NCBI GenBank assembly: GCA_030141605.1
Contig: JAQGDQ010000043.1
Span: 372,001 to 436,000, forward strand
Source of the DNA: Tubiluchus corallicola
Lineage: Eukaryota; Priapulida; Priapulimorpha; Priapulimorphida; Tubiluchidae
DNA length: 64,000 bases
Direction: 5' to 3'
In this document: positions 1 to 15,100 of the stretch, piece by piece
How positions within the stretch are numbered: the first letter of the stretch is position 1
How the letters are laid out: each line of letters opens with the position of its first letter
Translations under genes and position numbers: made by a program
Notes under the pieces: generated by a model
Database searches by the model: none
Told to the model about the DNA's origin: nothing
The model's input: only the letters and a program-made list of their open reading frames with translations

Positions 1-10
1 TTATTTCAAG

Positions 11-199
11 GGAACAGCTGTTATGAGAATTGAAGCCATTGATGGTGACCAGGGGGCACCACGTCCAATTGAGTATGAGCTTCTCGTGAACCCCAATGAT
101 TACTTTACACTTGATGAGAAAGGAGTGCTCCGCACAGCTAAACCAATCAACCGGGAAGATATAAAGCAGATATCTGGAACACTGAAATTGACTGTGATG
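11..199 (+). CDS. Cadherin exon 1 of window
   Basis: Acceptor ttcaag, donor ATG|gtatgc, phase 0 out. Encodes the middle of an EC repeat, starting at [13 protein letters not shown] (the GTxVxxVxAxDxD region). The first strands of this repeat lie upstream of the window. The following intron (200-649) shows nothing recognisable. Confidence 0.85.
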
Positions 200-3100
200 G
201 TATGCTTATTATACTATTTAGCACAAATATAAGTAACGCGTAGCAAATACAACAAAACAAACAACAATGAGCAAAATGGTTGTACAACCTTGGAAAAACC
301 TAGATTATTTTTAATTAATTTTCTAGTTGAAATAAATTAAATTTATTACTCTTAAATGTTGTATGATTGATATCTCTGATATTAACTAGCGTATCAAACA
401 AATTGAAACAGTAAGGTCATGTAGCATTTCAAAAGTTATACACAGTTCTGGCTAAGTCTTTGATTTATTTATACTGCTCATATCAGTCATTTATGCAAAC
501 TAAGTTTATATATCATATATGTGACCATACGAGGAACTGCTCTCACTAAATAATAAGTCCATCAATCAAAAAGCTTAGATCTGTATATATTTTGTTATAA
601 TTATGTGTATGCTGTGTTTTCTTATGCATGCATTAATTATTTTTAATAGGCAAGAGAAGTCATAGATGTCACAACTGTTGATTCGTCAGAAATGAGTAAG
701 GCAACAGATATCATGATATCTGTTATGGATGTCAATGATGTTCCACCACACTTTAATCATGACAAGTTTTATGTCACTATAATGGAAAATATCGGTGACC
801 GTACTCCTCTGCCAGATCTAGATATGTACGTGGTTGACAGAGACAGTGTAAGTGTAGTGATAGTGAAATGTTTATCCTTAATAGTAGATCTTCTGTAGCT
901 CATACTGTTTTTTCCCTCTCTCTCTATCTTATCCATTTTCTCCTCTTTTGTCTTTCCCTCTCTCTCTGTCTCTCTCTCTCTCTCTCTCTCGTCTCTCTCT
1001 GACTCTCTGTTTTCTCATCCCTCTCTTTCTCACGCCCTCTCTCCATCCCTCTGTCTTTTTCATCTCTCTCACATCTCTCCTCAGATGTTTTTCACTTTGC
1101 CACATATCAAAAATTTTGCTTTGTTTCATTTTTATGTATTTTCAGGGTATCAATTCTGTATTTGAAATATTTCTTGTGGGAGGAGACAACATTTTTAGTG
1201 TTATTCCACGCATAGCAACAGGTTCAGCTTCTGTTAGTATTCGTGTTGATAACTCTTCACGCCTAGATTATGAGCAGCTGGATAACAATGTGTTTACACT
1301 CCAGGTATAACTTGGTTTAATTCAGTAAATATGTCATAGTTCAGAATTTGTAAAAAGAAGTGTCTGGTTCAGTTTGTATTTAGTAGTTTCCTGTTACTGT
1401 TGTGTCAAATAAAATTACTGTTAACATTTGTACTTAATTATTTGCCTGGACTCAGTAACGAAGGCATTTGGCTTTTTTCATGGTAATAAAGAACTTTTTT
1501 ATGTGAACTGCAGTTGAAGATATGAGTGCTACCGATTAATTGGAAGGTGGACCGAATACAAACTTCTTTCCAGAATGAAAATTAATACTTAACATTCGGA
1601 GACAAATCTTATCTGATTGCAAGATTCAGACTGTAGAATAAATTGATGTTAAATATCAAGAACTTGAACTATCAACATTTTTAAAAAATGTCTTAAGACA
1701 TTCCTTTTTAAGTGTGGTTGTTTTAGCGGTTCTTATATACGCAGGGCTGGAAGTAGCTGCAGTGATTCTATGTATTGTAATTAAACAGTTATGTGTGATC
1801 ACTGCTGTACATTTCTAAACAGTTTTATGTCTTTTATTTTAAAAATGTGATAATACTTTTTAACCTACTAGAGTGACTTAAATGTATTATTAATAGCTAG
1901 TTATAAATGTATCAATTTATCTAAATATTTCAGTACAACTTTCAGTTTGTTTATTACTGAATATGCTAGGTTGTGGTATTTTGTTACCTGATTTTACACT
2001 ACTTAAGCTAACTTATTAATAATGGTCTGTAGTGCTGAAACAGGTAGTATGAGTAAAACTAATAACTATATTTCTGATTTCTTAGCAAGTCAACAACAAC
2101 CTCAATTGTCTACGTCCAGGAATCTCAAACCTTTTTAGAATACTTACCTGCATATGTTTGTTTAGGTTTATGCAAGAGAGACGTCGACAGCAGAAAAACT
2201 AAACAGTTCAGCTTTGGTGGAAGTTACTGTCATTGATGTCAATGATAACAAGCCAGTTTTTGATTTACACGAGGAGGAGCTCATAGCTGAAGTTCCAGAA
2301 GATGCCCAAGTTGGTTATCCTGTACTAGCTGTGAAGGTATGTTATAATTACATGATCTTTCACAAGCTGATTTACTTCTTCTATCAGGGATTTATATGAA
2401 TTCCTGTTTTCATTACTAGCAAAACCTGGTGAGCTTCGCTTTTGCTTTGTTGTGTGGAGATTTCTATCACTTTCATTTTTATTTTGAATGCAATCATATA
2501 TTTAATTACTGTCAATATGCTTTTAGAGCCTAGCACATTACTACTATTGCCTTGATTTCTATCACAGACAGCATTTTATCTTCTATGGATAAATTAGAAA
2601 TATCTCTGTTTACTATGCCTGAGCTATATCTCTTAGCCAATGCTTTGATATTGTTGACCACAGTATGTTACTAAATAAACTGCAACAATATCAAATTGCT
2701 CCCGGATGGTTTCAAAGTTATCTCACCATGCACGCACAATGCGATAATGATATAGAAATATTTCAAGGGAGCTGTCTAGGCCCCTATTATTCAACATATT
2801 TAGCAACGATTTTAGTACTTATGTGCCAACTAAAATAAATAGCTTTGAAACCTGTTAAGTACAATTTGCAGATGATTCCTAGGCTGCTACATCTACACCG
2901 AATCTAAGATTAATGAAACAGTGAATAATTTCACAGATGTGCTAACCACCATGCACATTTGGTACCTCAATAATGGAATAAAACTTAATGCTGAAAAAAT
3001 GGAATTGATGTTCATTGGCATCAGGCAAAATTTGCAGACTTGTGCTACAGATTTAGTGACATTAGATTTTTTGGACAACAAAATTCAACCGTCTGCTAAT

Positions 3101-6100
3101 GCACGCAATTTGCGAGTCATCTTTGATTAGAATTTAAACTGGGCTGAGCATATAAACTCTGTCTCTGATGAATGTACGGGATTACTTCTTGGTATTAATA
3201 ATATTAAAAATTGTATACCACATCATTTGTTGATGTAAATTATAAATAGTCTTGTATTTTCACATGTGCTTTACTGTTTATCTGTATATAGTAATACTGC
3301 AGATATTCACTTAAACAAAATTTGCAGCTAGGGTGATGTCTAACCGGTGAAAATACGACCACATATCTGATGTCATTATAAATTTGAAACTTTTATTTGT
3401 TAAATAATTAGCTAAATTTGCAGATGTTTGCTTGCTCCACAAACTGTTGCTCTATAAACATCAACTTACATCTATAATCAGCTAAATTTCAACTGTAATA
3501 TGATTTCTCAGTCCACTAGACAATCAAATTTACTTTTTATTCCTGCTGCAAAATCAAATTCTGGTACAGGTCTGTTCACAGTCAGGGCAAGCAAGCATTA
3601 CAATCAGTATGCTATAAGGAATTACTTATAAATAGTCGTTAGTTACAATATATTTTATTTTCTTTTAACTGTAATCAAGTTTTACAACCGTGCTTTTGTG
3701 TAATATTAATTAGGTGTTCTTTATTTTTATATTGATTATTTTATATTTTTTACTTCTACGTAAAAGAAAACCTCATTTATGGGGACTGTAATGTAAAAAT
3801 AAATAAATAAATAAATTTTTCATTTTCTCTCCTCTCTCTTCTCTCTCTTTCTCTCTCTTGCCTTTATTTAGTTTTTATCCTATAAGGTTTATTATTAAAC
3901 TACAAAACTAGTTTAAATCATCTGCATGTGATTAGAATTCTACATTTATATTTACATCATGTTGACATCATATCGCTCAAAGAGCTTTGCCATTGAAACA
4001 ATACTTAACCATCGACAAAATCAGTCATATCTCGAAAGGAAATAAATTTTCCGAAAAACGAATGTCTAGTACCCACCCTCTGGACGTGATGATCAAGAAA
4101 ACACAAAAAAAACTCGAGTAGACATAGCACTGATCTCGAGATCTAGCATGGATACACACATACATGCTGTTACATACGTATGTACATATCTTTACTCCGT
4201 TATGGATAGATATATTTTATATAGTTGTAGAAGAGTGTTATTTTTGGTGTTCAATGTTTATTTGTTTACATGTTTTCAGATTTTGTTCATTACTATTCAT
4301 TACTTTGTGTTTTTATTTTTATTAGGCAACTGACATAGACAGCAAAGATTATGGAACTGCTGGAATTCGTTACAAACTGTTTGGTAATGGTGTTGATAGG
4401 TAATTAAAATTATAATATAATTTGTTAGTAATTATTATGTTAATTATGCTAGTTAAATCTTTAGAGTTTGTTGTGAACTTGACCAAGTTCACAAGTCACA
4501 CATGGTTAGCCATGTGGTCACTTTGGTATATAACATGTTAAACATGCGTGAAAATGGAAGAAGTTGGTGTTGAGTGTGTGTTAAAATAAAAACTGCCGTA
4601 GTGTGTTATATAGTGTGTTACAGTGTGTTATATAGTAGCTTAATTTACGTTAACATTAATCATAAAATATGTTTAACTGAAATCCTGTGAAGAAAAGAAA
4701 ATTCACGACATGGAGGCACCACCCGGATAGATTGTTTACACGGATGAAAAGAAAACCGTAAGTTGGATCTGCCATTTACCTTTTTACCTAGATTTATCTG
4801 ATAAGTTTACTTCTACAAGTCTAGTGGCTTCGCACCTGTATAAACTGTATCGTTTACCGTCTATTTAACTGCATGAGCAGAAAATGCTATGGTTTTAAAC
4901 GGCAAGTTCAGAAATTCACATTTGTATCGGAATGAAGTGAAATGTACGTGACTGCAGAAATAGCGAAAATAGTAGCTGTATAAATTACTGGAAGTGGAGA
5001 CAATACAAATTGTTATAAAACCTAGAAATGAACTGAATTAAAATTCTTGGAAAACGGCTGTTCCCGCTAATAAATATTAATCACGGGCAAGTGAAAACAA
5101 ATTGAAAGATACGGCGGCACTCTCGCCTGTGAAGATTTTATATAGAGATATTGCTGGAAATAAACATTGTAGAAACTGCAGAAAATATATGTGAAAAAAC
5201 CGAGGAAGTCACAGCAAAATACAACTGGTAAGACAGGCTGTTCCTGTACATCAAATCTGATCTAAAATGTGGAGTAATTAAAAAGGCTGATCCTGTATGT
5301 AAATTAATTCTGCAAAAATAGTCTTGAAAAAATTAAATGACATACTGAAAAACAAATTTTTGGAAAAAAACGGAGATCAGATAAATAGTTAAAAAATTCA
5401 AAAGGTCATGGCGGCAAAACTACGTCAAAGAATTGGACCACAAATTTCATTTTTGAAAAAGACGGTTAACGAAGCCAATGAATTATTGGGTTGTGAATTA
5501 CGAGGAACTGATGAAGAGTGTCTCCTTCAATTCAGACATAAAGCTACAGCTTTGCAGAAACGTGTCAAACAGAACTTACAAAAAACTGAGGAATACATTG
5601 AAAAATATGAACAGTACTTAGAAAAACCATAGTGTGTTATATAGTAGCTTAATTAACGTTAACATTAATCATAAAACATGTTTAACTGAAATCCCGTGAA
5701 GAAAAGGAAATTCACAACAGAGTTATGGTTGAGTTATGCACTTAACACAGGTATACTTGTAGTCATGTTTTTGTTTGTATGTTTGCATCTCATTTCTGAA
5801 AATCAACAAAATATTGAACATATTGCAATGTTATATTTTCCTGTTACTTTTTACTAGTTCCCAGTTAATTTTTTCCAGTTGTTCTTCATGTTAACTGCAG
5901 GGTATTTTACTTGTAATAATCACTTCCACGAGTAGCTGATATGCTGAATTAACTTGTGTTTCTGTTTTTTGCCTCTTCCGTGTGCATTGTTATTTTTAGA
6001 GAATTTTTGCTTGTATTACTCCTATCACATGTTTGGAGAAAGAAAGCTGAAATCTGCTCTGTGACAAGCAGTCATATTTCTTAACTAAATTATTTAAATT

Positions 6101-9100
6101 ATTTAGTCTAAGTTTTAATTATTTAAACAGTCTATTTTGAATGTGAAATCCACTTGTACAACCATCTGAGTAAATAGGTTGAATAGGATGTATATCAGGC
6201 AAAATTTTTCTAACACTTAATAACACTTCTATTAGTAATTGTGACAGGCCCATATTTACTTATCAGCTGTACTGGCTTACTGAAAGGGAAAACCATCTAC
6301 CTGATTTTTTGTACGAAGAAATTCATCAGATTTTGTATTACATTCGAACTAACCGATGTAAATATTACTAACAAATATTTATGAATTGCACTGTTATAAT
6401 ATGTAATATGTGCAAATAAAATCCTATGTATATTATTCAGAAAATTTTGATGTAAACCAATGATAATTAGAAATTGATTGAGAATCTGTCATTTAGGTTA
6501 TTTTGATCATTATCAAACACTACTAGCAGTACTCTCAATTTTTTCTACGTCAATAGAAATTTTTTGAAGATAGTTTAAACTACTGGTATGATTTAGCTTC
6601 ATTAGAGCATTCTCTTTAAAGTACATGTGAAAGCTATAGTATTAGAAAATGAACAACAACAATTATGAACAGTGTTCGTATTTCACCTACATTAACAAAG
6701 TATGTACAATGCAGTATTTGTCACTATTGTTTTGTTCAGCTTGCAGACAGTGATATCTAGTTTTTTAAAAATCTACAAATTTTGTACTCTGCATTTGTAT
6801 TTGTATAATTGTCCTGTACAATTGAATGAAGTCATTATATTCTCTGTTTAGGTTTTACATCAATGAAACAACTGGAGACATTATCGTTGCAGAGTGTGAG
6901 TCTCCTGGATCTGGAAACTGCATTGATTTTGAAGGAAGTTCGGCATATTATCTCACAGTTTCTGCTACTGATAATTTTGGAGACGGGCAGACAACAACTG
7001 TTGGCTTGCGCATAATACTGGCAGGTATGTAGCTTCTTTGTATGGATTTAATTCAGTCATGTCCAAACAGTAAAACTTTGTAGTGGTTCCTGCATTTTTT
7101 AAAATCATTATAAATTGTTTGTTTCACTGTGTTGTAACTATAAAATTAAAGATAAGTAATATGTGTGTCATATATGTGTATGTAGTTTACTACATGCAAC
7201 ATGCACCCTTTCATCAGAACTATTATACTTGTTATTTACTGAATACAGACAACCGTTTCGGTATTAGATATGGAAAATACTGGCAGTACTGTGTAACATT
7301 GTAGTCAGCTGACGTGTTTTATGTATTTTTTGCATAATTACTATTTTGTAAAAATATATAAGCTGTTAGCTGGTCATGACCTGCTGGCTGATGTTAGAAG
7401 TTTATGATAGTACTACAGCTTGGTGATCATTGAAGCATAGACTGGAGATTTACCACCATTATTAATTATTAATTAATGCTAAATTCCATGGTTGATCTTG
7501 GTCTCCATGTTCTGTTCCCTGTAGTACCATCAGCCATAATGCTCTTGGCATGAGGATTGAGGATTTTCAACCTTTCATTCAATTTCAAATCATGTTCAAT
7601 TATAATTTACGTATTTCTAGTGAAGTTTTGCTCAAAACCACAGCTATGTTGTTACAAACATCAAAAGCATGAAAGAAACAGCTTCTTGCAATCAGTATGT
7701 TATTTATTGAGCACACACTGTTTGACCGTTTATTGATAGTTTTGGTGTTAAATAAGATTTTCAGTGCTAAAAATTAAGAACTATTATAATTTACTAATGG
7801 ATACTAATGCACAAACAAATAAGCAAAAACATTTTTTGTCCAAAGTCTGTTTTTGTACTAACTGTCTAATATTTCTTAAATACTAAATACTAAAGTCATT
7901 TTAAGCTTTTCTGATTTCTTATTAATAAATCCATTTGCTTAGGGTGATGTAGAAATTACAAATTTGATAGAAGTATTTAGTAGCAATGAGTTTATTGCTC
8001 ACATAAAAAGCTTTGCATTTGCAGACAGTGACATTATACTGTAGTTTCTTTTTTTGACATAAATGATCTGGAAAAATCTAGCTTTTTGCAATTTATTGTT
8101 TACTTTTCAGATGTTGATGATAATCGTCCGCGGTTTAGGCAACAGAACTACACAGCAAGCATTTCAGAAGGCACCCAAGAGTTTAGCCCTCCTCTCATTA
8201 TCATGGTTAGTAATGCAAATTTTCATGCAAGTGTAATATAGACAGTTTAGTTTTTATTGTTTTATTCTATGAGTTTAATAATAATGTTAATTTTGAATCT
8301 GAGTGTTTTGCAATATCAGTGTTTGCTAGTTTGATTGTTGTTTTCTAGGCTGATGACCGGGACAACATTTCAACCATATTGTATTCCATAATATCAGGAA
8401 ATGATGAAGGTGTATTTCAAGTAGATAGTCGGTCTGGCTTAGTTACAGTTGTACGTCCTAATCTATTAGACATTGATCATCTGGGAACATCCATGTATGT
8501 AGGCTTTGAAATTCACTTAAAAGTACCACAGATATTATCATTTATTATATTAGACATGTTTTTATCACTGTAGTTTGCCTTAGTCTGTGGATTAATTTGA
8601 TGTTGAACATTTGTAGGCATTTTGGATGTGAGAAAATGTGTATGGCTAATTTCAAAAAACTTTGAATAAGTTTGTTTAAATGCTTGGAAATTTGATGTGA
8701 GCAGAATTCAATGGATAGTAATACTGACCCTTTTTTCACGGTTAAATCAGTTTGAATGTAATGAGGAAAATATCTTCTTTGTTTTAGACTCTCACTGACT
8801 GTTAGTGCAAGTGATGGTCACACAGAACCTGCAACAGCAACTGTGTTTATCTATGTCAGGGTATGCAGCATTATTTCTATTTTACTTCTAGTACTTGTTT
8901 ACCTTTTGTTTTTTTATTCCTTTTTTTGTAAGTGCTGTTTTTCAAAGTAAGTTGTCCAGCTCCTTGTCTGATTTCTAGGATATCATAGGTATTGAATGCC
9001 ATGTGATAGCTGTAATACCCCAGCAAAATTACTTGAACTAACCATGATATTTAAGTTCTGGTTTTCATTTATACACTTTGTTTTGCCGTTATTTTTAACT

Positions 9101-12100
9101 ACATTAATAAGTTGTCCAGGGTTATTTCAAAATTGACAAGCATATTTGCACTCAAGTGCTGTTCTTGACATCAAAGATGTTGCTAGAGTAGGCAATCTGT
9201 ACTCTGTATGTTAATTACCAATGGCAAAGTGCCATTTGCAAGTGCAACCATTGACTAATTTCTTTAGTTCTAGAATCACGTGAATAATTAATTGACGGAT
9301 CAAACAAACAAAGTAATGAAAAAATTATTTATTATAATAATTAAATGATTAAAATGGCCTCAGAATACATGTACTTTTTCGTTTATATGATTATCTGTAG
9401 GCTGTAGGGGAACGACCTCCTGTGTTTGATTCTGGTAGTTATGAAGCGTCTGTACTTGAATCTGCTGTTGAGGGAACCGTTGCCGTCAAGGTTTTTGCAA
9501 TCTCAAACCGCAAAGGCGACAATTTTGTTACTTACAGCCTTACCGCTGATGACGGGGATTTTTCCATAAATCATACAACAGGAGAAATCTTTGTTGCTTC
9601 TCCATTGAACTTTGATCGTAGATCAAAATATGTTTTTACAGTAAGTTCACTTTTGACGTTTTATTTTTAGTTAATGTTAGTGGCTGAAGTATTTGTTGTG
9701 CATTTCCGTTTTAATATGAGTAAGTCAAGAAATTATTTAGATTTATTTTTATTTTTTGGGGTAAAGACTCAAAGAAGTAAAGAATTAATAAGAAATTTGT
9801 ATTTCAAAGTGACAGAGATTTTGATTGAATTGCTTACACTTATTACTCAACCATTTAATGGTAAAGTTTACTAATCACAATTTTCCCCAATTATTTATAT
9901 ATCACCAATTTTTTGTTATACAATTACGAAATATAAAAATTTAAAAGAATAAGCAAGGTAGAACATGCAGCGGCAAGAACTACTATACTGTTACAATATA
10001 CATGAACTAAATAAAATGAGTTTAAAATTGAAATAAAAATCTTTTACAAGAATTTTCGCGACGAGTAAAGGTTGAAGATTAGCCAAAATTCGAGAATTTA
10101 CATAGTTTTTACTTGGAAGAATTATTTTCAATGAGCATTGTTGAACAGTTTCTATCAAATCAGAGAGATTTTGGGAGACAGGTGAGTGCCATACCTGACA
10201 AGCGTGTTCAGCAACTGGTCTAATTATGGTGCACTACATTTTTATCATATCATTAGTCCCTGCTCTTTTCGTGTTAATTGCAAAAGGTAAACTCTTTTGA
10301 ATGGTGTGAGTTACATCCACATTGATAGACCCAAGGTTGTAGTTCTGAAGTAGCATTTTAAATGATAGGTGAGACAAATTGAATATTGTGCATTTGACCA
10401 GAGATTGGTTGGCCCTTGATGCACATGGGTTAAAAGGTTAGAAGTTCCGATTTATTTTTCACTTAAACGAATACAATTCGTAGGTAATCAAGTACGGGCT
10501 TCTGGTTAAAAACTGATAAATTCCAATTTGACTGAAACTATCAGTGGCGAACGTAACAGTGCTTACTCACTATTGTTAATTATTTTGAAAAACATTTTTC
10601 TTTGTTAATGTCACACAAATGCTGTCACTTGTTACAATAGCAGAATTGTACTGCAGTTTTTGACACAGTCAAAAATGTTGTCTAGTTATGTCTTAAACAC
10701 TTGTGACATATAACTGGACTGTTACAGGTATTAGCGATGGATAGCGCTGAACCACCAAGAATTGGGACAGCTAGTATTTCCATTCAAGTTATTGACGTTG
10801 AAGACAAGCCGCCCTTTCCACCACTCATGAATAGTTTCTATGTTCCAGAAGGTATTTTGTATTTCTTTCTTGTTGCTGCATTGAGAGTTAATTTAGTGCA
10901 ACAATAAAGAATGTTTACTATTTACAAGAGCTCTATTATGTATATGAGATATAGCAATTTTTGCCTGGCCTGTAATAGAACTGGGCAGTAGTACAAACAC
11001 ACCCTGAACTTGTTTATCTGCTTTATTTTTTGTGCAACTTCTAGATTAGTCTTCATTATTTTACTATACAGATTAGTTGTACTACTAATTTGCAATTAAC
11101 CTCATGCTTAACTAAGTGACACATAATAATATCTGAAAACCCTGAAAAGTAATTAATATTAATTACATAAAAATGTAAAAGTATGCTGAGATTCTTGACG
11201 AACATTTTGTAGTACTAATTTGTATTCTTTTTGTTTATACAGATTTTAGTGTGGGCTCTTCACCTATTGCTTCTCTGCAGTCACTTATTCCAGCAGGTTA
11301 TCTTGATGATGACGACATTCAGTTACGTTATTCTATTGGAAACGTAACAGCTTTTAGTGATGGGGGTCACCCAGTATCGCCAGACCTGTTCAAATTCTCT
11401 GTTGATGAAGTGACTGGTGATGTGTTTCTTGCAAGTGCTCTTGACAGAGAGGTGGCATCTGTGATTCTCCTTGACATGGAAGTGACTGACATAGCTGCCC
11501 GAAAACAAAGAAATGGAATGGGTAAATTACATACTTTTTATTAGATGAAATGACAAATGTTCAGTTTGAGATTTGCATACTACTCTTTAAGCTTGTGTAG
11601 CTTTATGTAAAAGTATTAACTACTTGATTAAAACCAACCCTAGTTTCTCGCAATAATTATGCTGAAAACTATTATTTGGTTAGGTTAACCCGACCGGCCC
11701 TAATTTTTTACCGCCGAGTGTAAAAGTTTCATTAACGATACGATAAAAAAGAGTTATTTTCCAAATAAACAAATTATAGCACGCCCAACATTCAACAATG
11801 TAAAACAACACAAAATGATAGCTATTTAATGCTGTCGTTGTTGCCATTCCAACAAAAATCTATTCTGTTCAAATGCTTTTTATTTTGATATGCAGTCTAA
11901 ATGGTAGAAGTGTCAAATTTGTATTCAAATTCAATTGATTGCACAGATAATATCGGTTACACTTAAGTTTATTCTTCTCTGGTGGTCTGCCTATTTCTCT
12001 ATGGAAAGTGAAAACATGTTACACATCATTAGCATGTAGCCGTAGCAGCTAGTCGTTTGTTGATTATATTTTTCCATAATACAGTAATACTAGTTAGCAC

Positions 12101-15100
12101 AATATATGTCTCTGTGATTTAAGAAAATAAATCAACAGATCGAAACCTGTTTATGTTTTGACATATTTATTTATTTATTTTAGCTTTAACAAATAATAAT
12201 AACAAATAACAAGAATTCAGAAAACTGAATTCGTGGTTTTTTCACCCCTTACTAATCCAATAACAGATATCTCATTAAAGTAGGTAAAGACATTATAGAA
12301 CAAACAGACACTATCAAATTTTTAGGCGAAAGGTAAATAATAAATTAGATTGGCATAACATTTTAATCAAATCCATAAAAACTGGTAACCAGAATAACTT
12401 GCCTATGCCAAGTTAGAGATCAACTGACAAAACACACAAAAATTCTGATATATAAACAGTAGTAATTCCCCACTTTTTATATGGTTGAATGTTGCTACAA
12501 CCATATGTTAAAATTAAACCCACTTCAAAACTATGCACTAAGACTGACTTCTGGCTACTCCTATGAAGCTCCCACAAAAAAGAACTGTTCAGCAACAACT
12601 TTAAGAAGTTTGTTGTATAAATATATCAATGGTCTCAAAATCCCTTCAGAAATGACAAACATCCTTTCTTGTAAATTACTGATCGAAATTGCCATATTAA
12701 TAACCTAAAGCAAATTCAAACAAACAATAAATTTGGTAATAATTCAGTAGGCAAACAAGCCCTATCTATGAAACTCTCTGCCATCTATTATCAAACAGTC
12801 ACAATAACTGGCTATTTTTAAAAAGAACCTGAAACAATACCAACTAAGTAGATTTCAAAAACCAACTATGTCGTTAACTTCTTTAATTCAAATTTTGTAT
12901 ACCCACATCTCCAACAACTGATAGAGAATAATTATAAATTCGCAACTCATAATTAGTAAATTAAACAGCTGTCTGTAGTAATAATTTTTGTTAGGTTTTA
13001 TATACGAATGTATTGTGTGTATTGTAATAGTTGATGCAAATTTTGCTTACATTTATTATGTATTTTATTTATTATATTGTACGTATGCATTGTGTTATGT
13101 ATTATGTGTATATTGTAATGTACTTTACTAATCGTATGGCTCCTATGTGTAGTATTGTAACTATGTATGTAATTGCTTTTATTTTTAATTTTTATGCACT
13201 AGTAGTTTATGGTTTTGCACCAGATGCATTTGGCTTTCACAGTGTTTAGTACTGAAAGTATTTTTAACACAGAGGATTGTATTTTATTGTAAATTATTTT
13301 TATAGCAAATAAAGTATATGTGTTTATATAATAATAATGAAAAGATACAGCACAATAAATTGCCCGGGAGACCTGTATAAGGTGAAAAGAACACCGCATA
13401 ACATACGGGCCACTACCGACTCGTTTGATTTTTTTTAGTGTTACCCTAGCAAACTAATGCATTTTGTGCTGGTTTTTTCCAAATAATATTTGCAAAACAA
13501 AAGGTTTTGCTCTGTTACCATATTTGTTGGTATCCCATATGCAAATATGAGTTTTGTCAAAAGAGTTCAAGCCATTAATTAGCATTACTAATTATCATTA
13601 ATGACTTCAAATAATAAATTTTGGTATAAATTATTGTTATTAATTTTGAGCACATACTTCATTGTCACACAATTATGTGGATCAGTTAAATGGATTAGTA
13701 AGAAAGTGCCATTATCCAACAAATCCTAGCAACAAAAATGGGTTAGTCAAACAATAATAAAAACTTAGTAAATACATTAAAAGCAACTGTGTTTGATTTT
13801 GATGATTAAGACAGTGATAAGAGTTGAAAGATAAAAGCTGCTAATGTAACACTGTAACGAGTTTTACTAAGATATACGTTGATAAATTTGCATAAATCTT
13901 GTATGTACTATTAGTACCATGTTTGCAAATCTTGCTTATCACTTTGTCTTTTATATTATGCATGACTATGTATGTTACATAAATAAGATGAGGTGGCTAG
14001 GTTAACCTTATTTTTCTGTTTAAATTCTATTAATTTTAAGTTAAGGCCAGGTCTATCATTTTTTGCAACATTCCATTATGGTATCATTCAGAATTTCTTC
14101 TGTGGAAGCCTACATTTGCTTTAATGGGTTTAGCTTTTGTTTCTGGACATTTTATCAACTACAGTCAAAAACGTGTCATAACTGGTGTCGCTCTTTTCAG
14201 ATGATTTTTATTTGGTACTCAAGTTTAGTCCCAATAAATTCAATTGTATGATGAATAGACGGAACAAACGCACACACACTCAGTTTTTCTAGAAATGTGT
14301 GTGTTTTTTCAAACTCTAATTAATTCTCTCAAATTAGCAATTTATTGTGCGATTAAAGTATTTTATCTACAGTGGAAACACGGATGCCTCACCAGGAAGC
14401 AAGAATTGCTTTGTTGTTACTCATTAATGACACCTTTTTATGATTTTTTTTTTACAATATTTTTATGTAATTTAGGAAAGATTGTTATCCACGTTAAAGA
14501 TGTTAATGAGATTCCTCCAGTTTTCTTCCCACCGTGGACTCTGGAAAATCCCTATTATTATACAAGCGTAATGGAAGAGTCTCCTCTTGGAACAGTTGTC
14601 ATAGTGATGGCTGCCATGGATGTAGAATCTGGAATAGCTGAATATGAGTTAACATCGAACCCAAATGATTATTTTGCAATTGATTCTGAAACAGGTGAGC
14701 TTATTTTGAATTTGTTCCACCATTAGAAAACAAAACCCTTGAACTAATAAAGCACTCTTTTAAGGAACGTTTGATATGACAAATTCCTGTAGAAAAATTT
14801 ATGCAAACAGCACAGAAAGATTGAATTTGTAGAGAGCTTGAAGTATATTAGGCTGAACTTAGTGCAGAGTGTTGTAGGTTCAGTCTGGTGGTTGAAACAA
14901 AACTATGAAATTGCGTTGAACTGTGAAAGACTTTATTTCTATTTACATATTACACTATTATTTACAAGCAAGAAGACACATGGTGACCATTCGACAGCAG
15001 TGTTGAAGAAGAAAAACAAACCTCAGCTGGCCTTGGCAGAGCTACCCAAATCACATGCACCCACTGAGTTTACCTGATTGGCTGGTAAAACACACTAGCT

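Larger units (their letters stand above)
4469..5719 (+). mobile_element. Internally deleted LTR retrotransposon (BEL/Pao-like guess)
   Basis: A complete left LTR (4469-4710, starting TGTTGTGAA, ending TTCACGACA) is followed directly by a primer-binding site and a gag-like reading frame. The right end is only the last ~89 bp of an LTR (5631-5719, ending TTCACAACA). It is flanked by a 5-bp target-site duplication, gagtt, at 4464-4468 and 5720-5724. By my count the two LTR ends differ at 5 of 89 positions. One deletion removed everything from inside the gag-like frame to inside the right LTR, so pol is missing and the copy is dead. It sits in cadherin intron 4400-6851. The BEL/Pao assignment is a guess from the gag N-terminus style. 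Confidence 0.85.
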
